A stretch of 64,000 nucleotides of DNA from Neopararhizobium haloflavum (GTDB lineage Bacteria; Pseudomonadota; Alphaproteobacteria; Rhizobiales; Rhizobiaceae). Location of the stretch: the NCBI RefSeq assembly GCF_002750855.1, contig NZ_NWUC01000005.1, forward strand, positions 186,001 to 250,000. Reading direction: 5' to 3'. The position numbers and the translations under genes were made by a program. Below, one piece after another: positions 17,672 to 24,644 of the stretch (positions within the stretch are counted from its first letter, which is position 1; each line of letters opens with the position of its first letter). Under the pieces are notes generated by a model. It searched no databases and was not told the origin of the DNA. It saw nothing but the letters and a program-made list of their open reading frames with translations.

Positions 17672-18898
17672 TCAAACGTAGAAGTCCAGTTCTTCCTGTC
17701 TCTTCAGGAGCTCCCGCATCTCGTGCGGGTCCTCGCCGAAGAAATAGACGAGACCCCAATGTGTTCCAAAAGCGGTGCGCTTCGTGACCTTCTGCTCCAT
17801 CGGCGGAGCCAGTTCGTGGAACTCGAAATAGGGATGGTCCTCGGTCTCCTCCGGTATGTCGAGGTCGCTGACGACGCGGCGGCGCGGATAGACGCCGAAG
17901 CATCCGGCGTGCCCCGATGCCCCTTTCACCGGCTCGGGGAAGAAGGCGTCCATTTCTTCCTGCGTCGTCTTGGGGTCGAAAGCCAGAACCAGCGCCTGAT
18001 AGGCGTTGAACCCATAGGCCCGCTCCATCAGTTCGAACGCGTTGAACCCCGGCGGGCGGTAGGCCACCTCGCCGAAATAGAGCGTGCCGTCATTGGTGAC
18101 GAAGTATTCCGGATGGATGAAGCCGAAGTCGATATCGAACACGTCGATCAGCTTTTCGATCTGTTCGGTGATGCGCCCGCGCCATTTCTCGAGCTCCGGC
18201 GTCGCCGGCACGAACACCGAATAGCCGAGCGTCACATACTCCGAAATGTTCAGGAACTGGATTTTCCGGTCCTTGATCCAGGCCTCGACCGCGAATTCCC
18301 AGCCGTCTAGGTGGGATTCCAGCAGCGCCGGGAATTCGTCGTCGGAGATCGCGTCGACATCGTCGGCCGTGCGGATCACGCGGTGCCCGAGGCAGCCGGC
18401 CTTGTCGAACGCCTTCATGTGGATCGGGTCGTTGACGTCGCCTTCCAGCTTCAGCAGCGTCTGGTTGACGCGCTTCAGGAAACGGATGACATCGGACTTG
18501 TCCATCGCCTCTTCGAAGATCCCGACCCGGATGCCGCCAAGCTGCGCGCGCCGCTTCATCAGCGACTTGTCGCGGAAAAGCATCGACTGGCCGAGGAGCC
18601 GCGGATTGTTGAGCAGCACGGAATTGATCGCGCCGGCCCATTCCACCGTCTCCTCGAAGAGCGGGATGGCGACGTCGACGCCCATGTCCTTCAGCGTCTG
18701 CGCGATCTCATGCGACCGGTCGTTCAGCCGCTCGAAATTCCAGCTGATGAACGGAATGTCGTGTTCCTTGGCATAGGACTCGGCCCATTCCGGCGCCACG
18801 ATGACATAGCGGCGGTCGAACCGCGCCATCGCATCGATCGCTCTCAGGCTCCAGCCCAGTACGGCGACATATCCTTTGTCGGGGTTCTTCTCGGCCAT
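17672..18898 (-). CDS. ATP-grasp carboxylate-amine ligase-like protein
   Basis: A 408-residue ATP-grasp enzyme, the class that couples ATP to joining a carboxylate with an amine or thiol through an acyl phosphate. Seen: DKSLMKRRAQLGGI near residue 110, ESHLDGWEFAVEAW near 194-207, and the metal-binding end FIHPEYFVTNDG and FGEVAYRPPG (260-284). In the last motif the usual Asn of E-x-N-x-R is Ala279, while Glu277 and Arg281 are kept. The N-terminal domain is Rossmann-like. Substrates unknown. It heads an operon with the papain-like gene and has a near-consensus promoter upstream. Confidence 0.88.
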   Translation of the reverse strand: MAEKNPDKGYVAVLGWSLRAIDAMARFDRRYVIVAPEWAESYAKEHDIPFISWNFERLNDRSHEIAQTLKDMGVDVAIPLFEETVEWAGAINSVLLNNPRLLGQSMLFRDKSLMKRRAQLGGIRVGIFEEAMDKSDVIRFLKRVNQTLLKLEGDVNDPIHMKAFDKAGCLGHRVIRTADDVDAISDDEFPALLESHLDGWEFAVEAWIKDRKIQFLNISEYVTLGYSVFVPATPELEKWRGRITEQIEKLIDVFDIDFGFIHPEYFVTNDGTLYFGEVAYRPPGFNAFELMERAYGFNAYQALVLAFDPKTTQEEMDAFFPEPVKGASGHAGCFGVYPRRRVVSDLDIPEETEDHPYFEFHELAPPMEQKVTKRTAFGTHWGLVYFFGEDPHEMRELLKRQEELDFYV

Positions 18899-18979
18899 CT
18901 AAACTCCTCTAACAAATAAAATTCGGGCCCACGACGGAGCCCGCTCGTATTCTCATTCGAACTTTATGCTGTTGCTCGA

Positions 18980-19008
18980 ATATTAGCGCACGCCATCAGG
19001 ATTTTCAA
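18980..19008 (-). promoter_or_regulatory. sigma70-type promoter of the ATP-grasp/papain-like operon
   Basis: On the minus strand, -35 TTGAAA (19008-19003) and -10 TAATAT (18985-18980) are separated by exactly 17 bases. The predicted start is near 18972, giving a leader of about 75 bases before the ATG at 18898. The match is unusually close to consensus for this GC-rich genome, and the surrounding 18.9-19.2 kb is AT-rich. Confidence 0.65.
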
Positions 19009-19183
19009 CATGTGACGCTGGGAATCGTTTTGTGATGAGTCTGCGGAAAAGCAGCGCAACAGATCGATTATAATTCAACCGATGGCGCATTATTCTTTCA
19101 TGACGTTGCGATTCACTACGATGCACAATCTGTGGTTGATCGCAGATGCACTATCGAAAAATCCGCGTTGTCGGCCTCATCGC

Positions 19184-19210
19184 TGTCGGCTACGGATTTT
19201 TCCTTTCGTC
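19184..19210 (+). promoter_or_regulatory. ECF42-type promoter of the DGPF-sigma operon
   Basis: TGTCGG (19184-19189), a 17-base spacer, and CGTC (19207-19210). The published ECF42 motif is TGTCGA at -35 and CG(A/T)C at -10. The same arrangement recurs at 22071-22097. It lies inside a 9-bp inverted repeat, AAAAATCCG (19157-19165) and CGGATTTTT (19193-19201). It would make the sigma operon self-activating. Confidence 0.65.
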
Positions 19211-19237
19211 CTTGGAACAACCCGCGAGGCCAAGCCA

Positions 19238-19621
19238 ATGCTCTACGCCATCCTTTGCTACGACCACGAAGCGGTCACCGGCGCATGGTCGCAGGAAGAA
19301 GAAGACGCCGTGATGGGCCGTCTCATGACGGTTCAGAAGGGTCTTGAGGCAGAAGGCCGTCTCGGGCCGGTCGCACGGCTCATGCCGACGACGTCCGCCA
19401 CCACCTTGCGCAAGTCGGCCGAAGAGCCGCTCGTCATCGATGGGCCGTTCGCCGAGACGAAGGAGCAGTTCCTCGGCTTCTACGTCGTCGAATGCGAGAA
19501 TCTCGACGCCGCCCTCGACGTCGCGCGTGACCTTGCCAAGGCCAATCCGGGCAACGGCGCCTATGAGATCAGGCCCGTCATGCTCTATCGACCCAATGAA
19601 ACGAAAGCCGAAACGAGATGA
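19238..19621 (+). CDS. YCII/DGPF-domain protein
   Basis: A 127-residue ferredoxin-like-fold protein of the YCII family. The DGPF signature is visible as VIDGPFAETKEQFLGFYVVE, with MLYAILCYDHE at the N-terminus. DGPF proteins are the known genomic partners of ECF42 sigma factors, although their biochemical role is not settled. ATG 19238 is chosen over a longer frame from 19082 because MLYA is the family start. Its last four bases overlap the sigma start (ATGA). Confidence 0.92.
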   Translation: MLYAILCYDHEAVTGAWSQEEEDAVMGRLMTVQKGLEAEGRLGPVARLMPTTSATTLRKSAEEPLVIDGPFAETKEQFLGFYVVECENLDAALDVARDLAKANPGNGAYEIRPVMLYRPNETKAETR

Positions 19622-20913
19622 CCGCTGACCCCGCCTGGATCGAGAAATCGCTGACCGCCGCACGCCCGCGGGCGGTTGCCGCGCTGCTTCGCTATTTCCG
19701 CGATCTCGACCGGGCGGAGGAAGCCTTCCAGGAAGCCTCGCTCAAGGCGCTGTCCGCCTGGCCGAAAAACGGTCCGCCGCGCGATCCGACTGCCTGGCTC
19801 ATCTTCGTCGGGCGCAACGCCGGCATCGACGCCGTCCGCAAAGTGGCACGCCACACCGAGTTGCCGGACGAGGATGCGATTTCAGATCTGTCCGACGCCG
19901 AAGCCGACATGGCCGACCGGCTCGACGACGGACACTACCGCGACGATATCCTGCGTCTCCTCTTCGTGTGCTGCCATCCTGATCTGCCGGCAACGCAGCA
20001 GATCGCGCTGGCGTTGCGGATCGTCTCCGGCCTCAGCGTTGCCCGGATCGCCCGAGCGTTTCTCGTCAGCGACAGCGCAATGGAGCAGCGCATCACCCGT
20101 GCCAAGGCAAAGATTGGGCGTGCCGGTGTCGCTTTCGAGACCCCCGACGCGGATGCGCGCGCCGCGCGGCTCGGCGCCGTCGGCGCCATGATCTATCTCG
20201 TCTTCAACGAAGGCTATTCCGCCCGCGCCAGCGACCTTGCAGGCGGCGGCAAGGACGAGGACGCCCGCCGGTCCGCGGCGCTCTTCGCCGAGGAGGCGAT
20301 CCGTCTGGCGCGGCTCCTCACCGGCCTTTTCCCCTCCGAGCCTGAGGTCATGGGCCTGCTGTCGCTTCTGCTGCTCCAGCATGCGCGCAGCCGCGCCCGC
20401 TTCGACGCAAAGGGCGAGATCGTTCTTCTCGAGGATCAGGACCGGGGGCTTTGGGACCGGACCATGATCGCCGAAGGCCTCGCCATGATCGACAAGGCGA
20501 TCCGCCACCGCGCCCCCGGCCCCTATCAGATCCAGGCTGCCATCGCCGCGCTTCACGCCCGTGCGCAGCGTCCCGAATTGACCGACTGGGCGGGGATAGA
20601 CCAGCTTTACGCGACGCTTGAACGCATTCAGCCCTCGCCCGTCGTCAGCCTCAGCCGGGCGGTCGCCACCCACAAGCTGCACGGTGCGCAAGCGGCCCTC
20701 GCCGCGATCGCGCCTCTCGCCGACCGGTTGGCGGGCTACTTCTATTTCCACGGTCTTCGCGGCGGCCTTCTGCGTGAACTCGGCCGCATCGACGAGGCCC
20801 GCGAAGCCTTCGACCGCGCCATCGCGCTCGCCACCACCACCGCCGAGGCCTCGCACATCCGCCAGCATCTCGACGGACTTTGCGCCGCGCCTCAGGCGCC
20901 GAAGACGCGGTAG
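19618..20913 (+). CDS. ECF42-group RNA polymerase sigma factor
   Basis: A 431-residue extracytoplasmic-function sigma factor with a long C-terminal extension, as in ECF42. Sigma region 2 covers about residues 10-80 (FRDLDRAEEAFQEASLKAL). Region 4 lies near 120-165 (IALALRIVSGLSVARIARAF). The large tail (about 180-430) contains the DUF6596-type block MIYLVFNEGYSAR and TPR-like helices ending REAFDRAIALATT. In this group the extension is known to be needed for activity, and no anti-sigma gene is linked; none is seen here. Its 3' end overlaps the convergent luxR gene by 22 bases. Confidence 0.94.
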   Translation: MTADPAWIEKSLTAARPRAVAALLRYFRDLDRAEEAFQEASLKALSAWPKNGPPRDPTAWLIFVGRNAGIDAVRKVARHTELPDEDAISDLSDAEADMADRLDDGHYRDDILRLLFVCCHPDLPATQQIALALRIVSGLSVARIARAFLVSDSAMEQRITRAKAKIGRAGVAFETPDADARAARLGAVGAMIYLVFNEGYSARASDLAGGGKDEDARRSAALFAEEAIRLARLLTGLFPSEPEVMGLLSLLLLQHARSRARFDAKGEIVLLEDQDRGLWDRTMIAEGLAMIDKAIRHRAPGPYQIQAAIAALHARAQRPELTDWAGIDQLYATLERIQPSPVVSLSRAVATHKLHGAQAALAAIAPLADRLAGYFYFHGLRGGLLRELGRIDEAREAFDRAIALATTTAEASHIRQHLDGLCAAPQAPKTR

Positions 20914-21995
20914 CGCTCGAACATCTGGTGCAGCGTCTTCTGGCTGTGGATCTCCATCTTGGCCATCGCCGACTTCAGTTGCTGCTGCGCCGTTCCGGGC
21001 CGGATGCCGCGCGCCGCCGCATGGTCCGACAGCGAGACGTCGCCAAGCACGGCCGCCACCGCAAGCGATTCCGCGCGCGAAACGCCGAAGAGACCGCAGA
21101 ACGCAATCACCTCTGCCTCGTCGGGGCTTTGCGCTCGGTTCAGTTCGCTGACCGTCACGATGAGATGCCGCGCAGGCGCTTGATGTCCGCCGGGAAACTG
21201 CGGCTCGTGCCGTTCCGCCCGCAGCACATACCGTCCGGCCGTATCGGGATCGCGCAGCAGCATCGGCCCGCCGGTCTCACCGCGCACCGCGCAAGCGATG
21301 AAACGTTCAAGGCGCGCCCGCTCGCCCCGGTTCGCGACCGCCAGCTGATCGTTGTGCAGCAGGAAGAAGCCCTGCCCCAGCAATCGGCGCGCCTCGGCGT
21401 TGGCATCGATGACGCGCGCGCCGCGCATCAGGAACAGCGCCGTGTTGAGCCGCTCCAGCGCGCCCATCGCCAGGTCGCGTCCAAGACTGATTTCGTGCCG
21501 CGACCTGGTGATCGCGAACGCCCGCAGCACATGGCGCGACAGCGCCGCCAGCAGCGCCGTCTGTCCGGGATCGAAATCCTCCTCGGCCCGGCGCGTCGAT
21601 ATTCCGAAAAACCCGATGCAGCCGGGCAGGCTTATGTTCGCCCCGCCGATCCGGTGGACCTCAAAGCGCGGCAACAGATCCTGGTGGATCGGGCTGACCT
21701 TCGCCTCCTCGGGGCTGACATAGGCCCGCTCGTCGGTGAACGCGCCGAGCGGCCGGGCCATGACGCGCGGCACGCGGAAGTCCATCGGCGAGAAATCGTT
21801 CAGATAGATCGGCGCGAAATCCGGGTCGCCGGAGAAAAGATTGACATAAGCCGCGCTGCCGTCCTGCGCCGCGAGCATCATGTGCACCGTTCCGCCCTTG
21901 ACCAGGTCCGACAAGGCCACCGCGGCGTCCGGCCAGCCTTCCGGCGCGGCCGCAGCCTCGTAGATCTGATGGATGATCCTGTCTGTCGCGTCCAA
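20892..21995 (-). CDS. LuxR-family transcriptional regulator
   Basis: A 367-residue protein with a C-terminal LuxR-type helix-turn-helix (SRAESLAVAAVLGDVSLSDHAAARG, then TAQQQLKSAMAKMEIHSQ) and an N-terminal about 290-residue sensor region with no recognised ligand domain. It starts at TTG 21995 because no ATG or GTG lies near. It is embedded between the two ECF42-controlled operons on the opposite strand, suggesting a local regulatory role. A terminator-like palindrome lies in its leader. Confidence 0.85.
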   Translation of the reverse strand: MDATDRIIHQIYEAAAAPEGWPDAAVALSDLVKGGTVHMMLAAQDGSAAYVNLFSGDPDFAPIYLNDFSPMDFRVPRVMARPLGAFTDERAYVSPEEAKVSPIHQDLLPRFEVHRIGGANISLPGCIGFFGISTRRAEEDFDPGQTALLAALSRHVLRAFAITRSRHEISLGRDLAMGALERLNTALFLMRGARVIDANAEARRLLGQGFFLLHNDQLAVANRGERARLERFIACAVRGETGGPMLLRDPDTAGRYVLRAERHEPQFPGGHQAPARHLIVTVSELNRAQSPDEAEVIAFCGLFGVSRAESLAVAAVLGDVSLSDHAAARGIRPGTAQQQLKSAMAKMEIHSQKTLHQMFERYRVFGA

Positions 21996-22053
21996 AGGTG
22001 CCCCAACCCCCGATCCGATCGGGGCAGTTTAGCGGGAAAAATCGCGACCTGAA

Positions 22054-22078
22054 CAAAAAAATCCGAAAGCTGTCGGAT
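22054..22078 (-). promoter_or_regulatory. palindrome with T-run in the luxR leader, overlapping an ECF42 -35 element
   Basis: ATCCGA (22061-22066) and TCGGAT (22073-22078) form a perfect 6-bp inverted repeat. On the minus strand it is followed by seven T residues, like a small intrinsic terminator. It sits about 60 bases upstream of the luxR start and covers the -35 TGTCGG of the divergent promoter. It may be an attenuator or an operator. Confidence 0.4.
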
Positions 22079-22097
22079 ATCACTGCCAACGCCCGTC
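22071..22097 (+). promoter_or_regulatory. ECF42-type promoter of the SRPBCC-VOC operon
   Basis: TGTCGG (22071-22076), a 17-base spacer, and CGTC (22094-22097), identical in both boxes and spacing to the promoter at 19184-19210. The SRPBCC start codon is at 22133, giving a leader of about 30 bases. Confidence 0.65.
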
Positions 22098-22132
22098 CTA
22101 TGGCCGACAAGCACGATATGGGAGTTTGACCG

Positions 22133-22609
22133 ATGACCGAGACCGCCGCACGCCCCGCCAGCCACGAGCTGACCCTGACCCGCCTGATCGACGCGCCCCG
22201 CGCCAGCCTCTATCGCTGCTGGACCGAGCCGGCGCTGATCCGCCAGTGGTTCGTCCCCGCGCCCTGGACCATCGCCCACGTCGAGACCGATCTTCGCCCC
22301 GGCGGACGCAGCTTCATCGTCATGGCCGATCCCGACGGCAACGAGCATCCCAATGACGGCGTCTATCTCGAACTCGTGCCAAACGAGAAGATCGTCTTCA
22401 CCGACGCTTTCACCGCCGGCTGGGTGCCCACCGAAAAGCCGTTCTTCACCGGCATCGTCACCTTCGAGGAGGAGGACGGCAAGACGCGCTACACGGCAAG
22501 GGCCCGTCATTGGCGCCAGGAGGACATGGAGGCGCACGAGAAGATGGGCTTCCACGAAGGCTGGGGCGTGTGCGCCGACCAGCTCGCCGCCCTTGCCGCC
22601 CGCATCTGA
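22133..22609 (+). CDS. SRPBCC (AHSA1/START-like) domain protein
   Basis: A 158-residue protein of the Activator of Hsp90 ATPase homologue 1-like group. Seen: LTRLIDAPRASLYRCWTEP, then IRQWFVPAPW near the N-terminus, FEEEDGKTRYTARARHW in the middle, and the C-terminal HEGWGVCADQLAAL. The fold is a helix-grip ligand-binding cavity; ligand unknown. First gene of a four-gene operon whose members (SRPBCC, DUF1428, VOC) are typical ECF42 neighbours. Confidence 0.92.
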   Translation: MTETAARPASHELTLTRLIDAPRASLYRCWTEPALIRQWFVPAPWTIAHVETDLRPGGRSFIVMADPDGNEHPNDGVYLELVPNEKIVFTDAFTAGWVPTEKPFFTGIVTFEEEDGKTRYTARARHWRQEDMEAHEKMGFHEGWGVCADQLAALAARI

Positions 22610-22655
22610 CGTCTTCCGCACCTGACAACCATCCGATCGCGAAAGGAAACGACCG

Positions 22656-23036
22656 ATGAGCGACCTGCCCGAAAAGACCGACCTTCCCTATGTCGACGGC
22701 TTCATCCTCGCCGTCCCCACCGACAAGCTCGACGCCTACAAGGACATGGCCCGCCGCGCCGGCGACATCTGGATGGAGCATGGCGCCCTTTCCTATGTCG
22801 AATGCGTCGGCGACGACGTGCCCTATGGCGAGCGCACCTCCTTCCCGCGCTCCGTCGAGGCGAGCGACGACGAGACGGTGATCTTCGCCTGGATCACCTA
22901 CACCTCACGCCAGAGCCGCGACGAGATCATGAAGAAGATCTTCGAGGACCCGCGCATGCAGGCTGACATGGCGTCAATGCCCTTCGACGGCAAGCGCATG
23001 ATCTTCGGCGGCTTCAAGAGCTTCATGGCGCTCTGA
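22656..23036 (+). CDS. DUF1428 family protein
   Basis: A 126-residue protein. Landmarks are YVDGFILAVPTDKLDAYKDMA near the start (split over 11-32), ALSYVECVGDD, and the C-terminal MPFDGKRMIFGGFKSF typical of DUF1428 (YbaA-like, dimeric alpha-beta barrel fold). No enzymatic role is established. AAAGGAAA precedes the ATG. Second gene of the ECF42-controlled operon. Confidence 0.92.
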   Translation: MSDLPEKTDLPYVDGFILAVPTDKLDAYKDMARRAGDIWMEHGALSYVECVGDDVPYGERTSFPRSVEASDDETVIFAWITYTSRQSRDEIMKKIFEDPRMQADMASMPFDGKRMIFGGFKSFMAL

Positions 23037-23066
23037 CGCGCCGCAACCCCCATTGGAGGACCTCAC

Positions 23067-23477
23067 ATGGCCGAAACCACGCAAACCGCGATGCCCGGCG
23101 TCGTGCCCTACATCATGTCGAGCGACGCCAGCGCCGCGATCGACTTCTACGCCCGCGCCTTTGATGCGCGCACCGTCGGCGACATCATGCGCATGGACGA
23201 CGGCAAGCGCGTCATGCACTGCCAGCTCGAAATCAACGGCGGCGCCTTCATGCTCGGCGACGCCATGCCCGAATACGGCCATGGCTGGCAGACCCCGCAG
23301 GGCACCACGCTGACCCTCGCCGTCGCCGATCCGCGCCGCTGGTGGGACCGCGCGGTCGAGGCTGGCTGCGAGGTCACGATGCCGCTCGAAGTCGCCTTCT
23401 GGGGCGATCTCTACGGCCAGGTGAAGGACCCCTTCGGCCACGCCTGGGCGATCGTCGGCCCGCCGGACGGCAAGTGA
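23067..23477 (+). CDS. VOC superfamily (glyoxalase/PhnB-like) protein
   Basis: A 136-residue protein of the vicinal oxygen chelate fold. Seen: VPYIMSSDASAAIDFYARAF at the start, MHCQLEINGGAFMLGD in the middle, and VKDPFGHAWAIV at the end. The PhnB-like subgroup often lacks a confirmed metal-dependent activity. GGAGG lies just before the ATG. It is followed 13 bases later by a second VOC gene. Confidence 0.92.
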   Translation: MAETTQTAMPGVVPYIMSSDASAAIDFYARAFDARTVGDIMRMDDGKRVMHCQLEINGGAFMLGDAMPEYGHGWQTPQGTTLTLAVADPRRWWDRAVEAGCEVTMPLEVAFWGDLYGQVKDPFGHAWAIVGPPDGK

Positions 23478-23490
23478 GTGGGGCACGGCC

Positions 23491-23943
23491 ATGCAAAAGC
23501 TCATGCCCTGCCTCTGGTTCGACGACCAGCTGGAGGAGGCGATCGCCTTTTACAGTGAGATCTTCCCCGACGCCGAAATCCTTCAAACCGTGCGCCACGA
23601 CGATGGCAGGCTCTTCGTCGCCGTCTTCCGCCTCGCCGACCAGACCTTCCAGGCGCTGAACGGCGGCCCGCACTTCACCTTCAACGAGGCCGTCTCCTTC
23701 ACCATCGCCTGCCGCGACCAGGCCGAGGTCGACCACTATTGGCAAAAGCTGCTGGACGGCGGCGCGCCGCGCCAGTGCGGCTGGCTGAAGGACCGCTATG
23801 GCCTCTTCTGGCAGGTCGTCCCCGAAATCCTGCCGCGCGCCATGCAGGACCCCGACCGCGAAAGGGCCGGCCGCGTCAGGGATGCGATGATGAAGATGAT
23901 CAAGCTCGACGTCGCCGAACTGGAGCGCGCCTGGCACGGCTGA
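23491..23943 (+). CDS. VOC superfamily protein (PhnB / 3-demethylubiquinone methyltransferase-like fold)
   Basis: A 150-residue VOC protein beginning MQKLMPCLWFDDQLEEA, with FQALNGGPHFTFNEAVSF in the middle and CGWLKDRYGLFWQVVP near the end. These are the hallmarks of the family annotated as 3-demethylubiquinone-9 3-methyltransferase-like (PF06983), a label that does not imply methyltransferase activity. Last gene of the ECF42-controlled operon. Confidence 0.92.
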   Translation: MQKLMPCLWFDDQLEEAIAFYSEIFPDAEILQTVRHDDGRLFVAVFRLADQTFQALNGGPHFTFNEAVSFTIACRDQAEVDHYWQKLLDGGAPRQCGWLKDRYGLFWQVVPEILPRAMQDPDRERAGRVRDAMMKMIKLDVAELERAWHG

Positions 23944-24062
23944 ACCGCCAGCCAGCGACACCCCCGGCGGCGCCCCACTGCGGCAAAAAGCCGATGCACC
24001 GCGCCGCCGGCCTTCCTGTGCAGGACATCGCGCTCGGTGTGGGAGCCACCCTTCAAAAAAGG

Positions 24063-24113
24063 CCCCGCCCTCAGCGCAGCCCCGCCCTCAGCGCAGGCCC
24101 GTCCTCAGCGCAA
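24063..24113. repeat. 17-bp tandem repeat, three copies
   Basis: The unit CCCCGCCCTCAGCGCAG occurs at 24063-24079 and 24080-24096 exactly, and with two or three changes at 24097-24113. The third copy contains the stop codon and last codons of the acylphosphatase gene, so the repeat probably arose by duplication of that gene's end. Confidence 0.85.
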
Positions 24114-24401
24114 AATGGAAAAGCCCGCAGGCAGCCCCGCAGCACCCGCCGCGATCCGGTCGATCCGCGAAACCCGCGCACCCGGCGGCCCTTCCGCCAG
24201 CCGCGCGATCGCCGCCTCCACCGCGCCGCGCTCGCCGCCGATCAGGGCCTCGACATGCCCCTCCGGCGCATTGCGCACATGCCCGCAAAGCCCGTGCGCC
24301 AGCGCCACCTCACGCACAAACGCCCGATACCCCACCCCCTGCACCCGCCCGAAAATGGCCAGCTGAAACGCCACCGCGCCCGTCTCGAATTTCTCGCTCA
24401 T
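24105..24401 (-). CDS. acyP: acylphosphatase
   Basis: A 98-residue enzyme hydrolysing acyl phosphates. The active-site loop GRVQGVGYRAFV carries the catalytic Arg and the following GHVRN the catalytic Asn. Length is typical. ATG 24401 is preferred to an upstream in-frame start at 24437. The third copy of a 17-bp tandem repeat covers its stop codon, and a G-rich tract lies about 37 bases upstream of its start. Confidence 0.92.
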   Translation of the reverse strand: MSEKFETGAVAFQLAIFGRVQGVGYRAFVREVALAHGLCGHVRNAPEGHVEALIGGERGAVEAAIARLAEGPPGARVSRIDRIAAGAAGLPAGFSILR

Positions 24402-24437
24402 GCCAGGAAGGCTGAGGCAGATTGCTGCGCGATGCAA

Positions 24438-24455
24438 GGGTGGGGGTGGGGTGGG
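24438..24455 (+). other. G-quadruplex motif at the left edge of the Shedu island
   Basis: Four G-runs of at least three separated by single T residues (18 bases), with a further GGGGG at 24471-24475. A strong G4 candidate on the plus strand. It stands between acylphosphatase and the low-GC island; a comparable G-rich tract on the minus strand lies at the right edge (26745-26763). Confidence 0.55.
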
Positions 24456-24644
24456 CGGATTGGGGGTGGAGTGCGGACCGGCAGGTTTCGGCGGCGGTCC
24501 GAGAATTTACGGCCGTTCGTTCAGTTGCAGCACGCCAGCATTTACGTGCCCAGAAATGCAGGCAACCGATGCTTCCGCACTATTGTTTGTGGCACCGACT
24601 TTCGCGCTCGCTATTTCCCATCAGAATCCGATAAACTGACTGGC

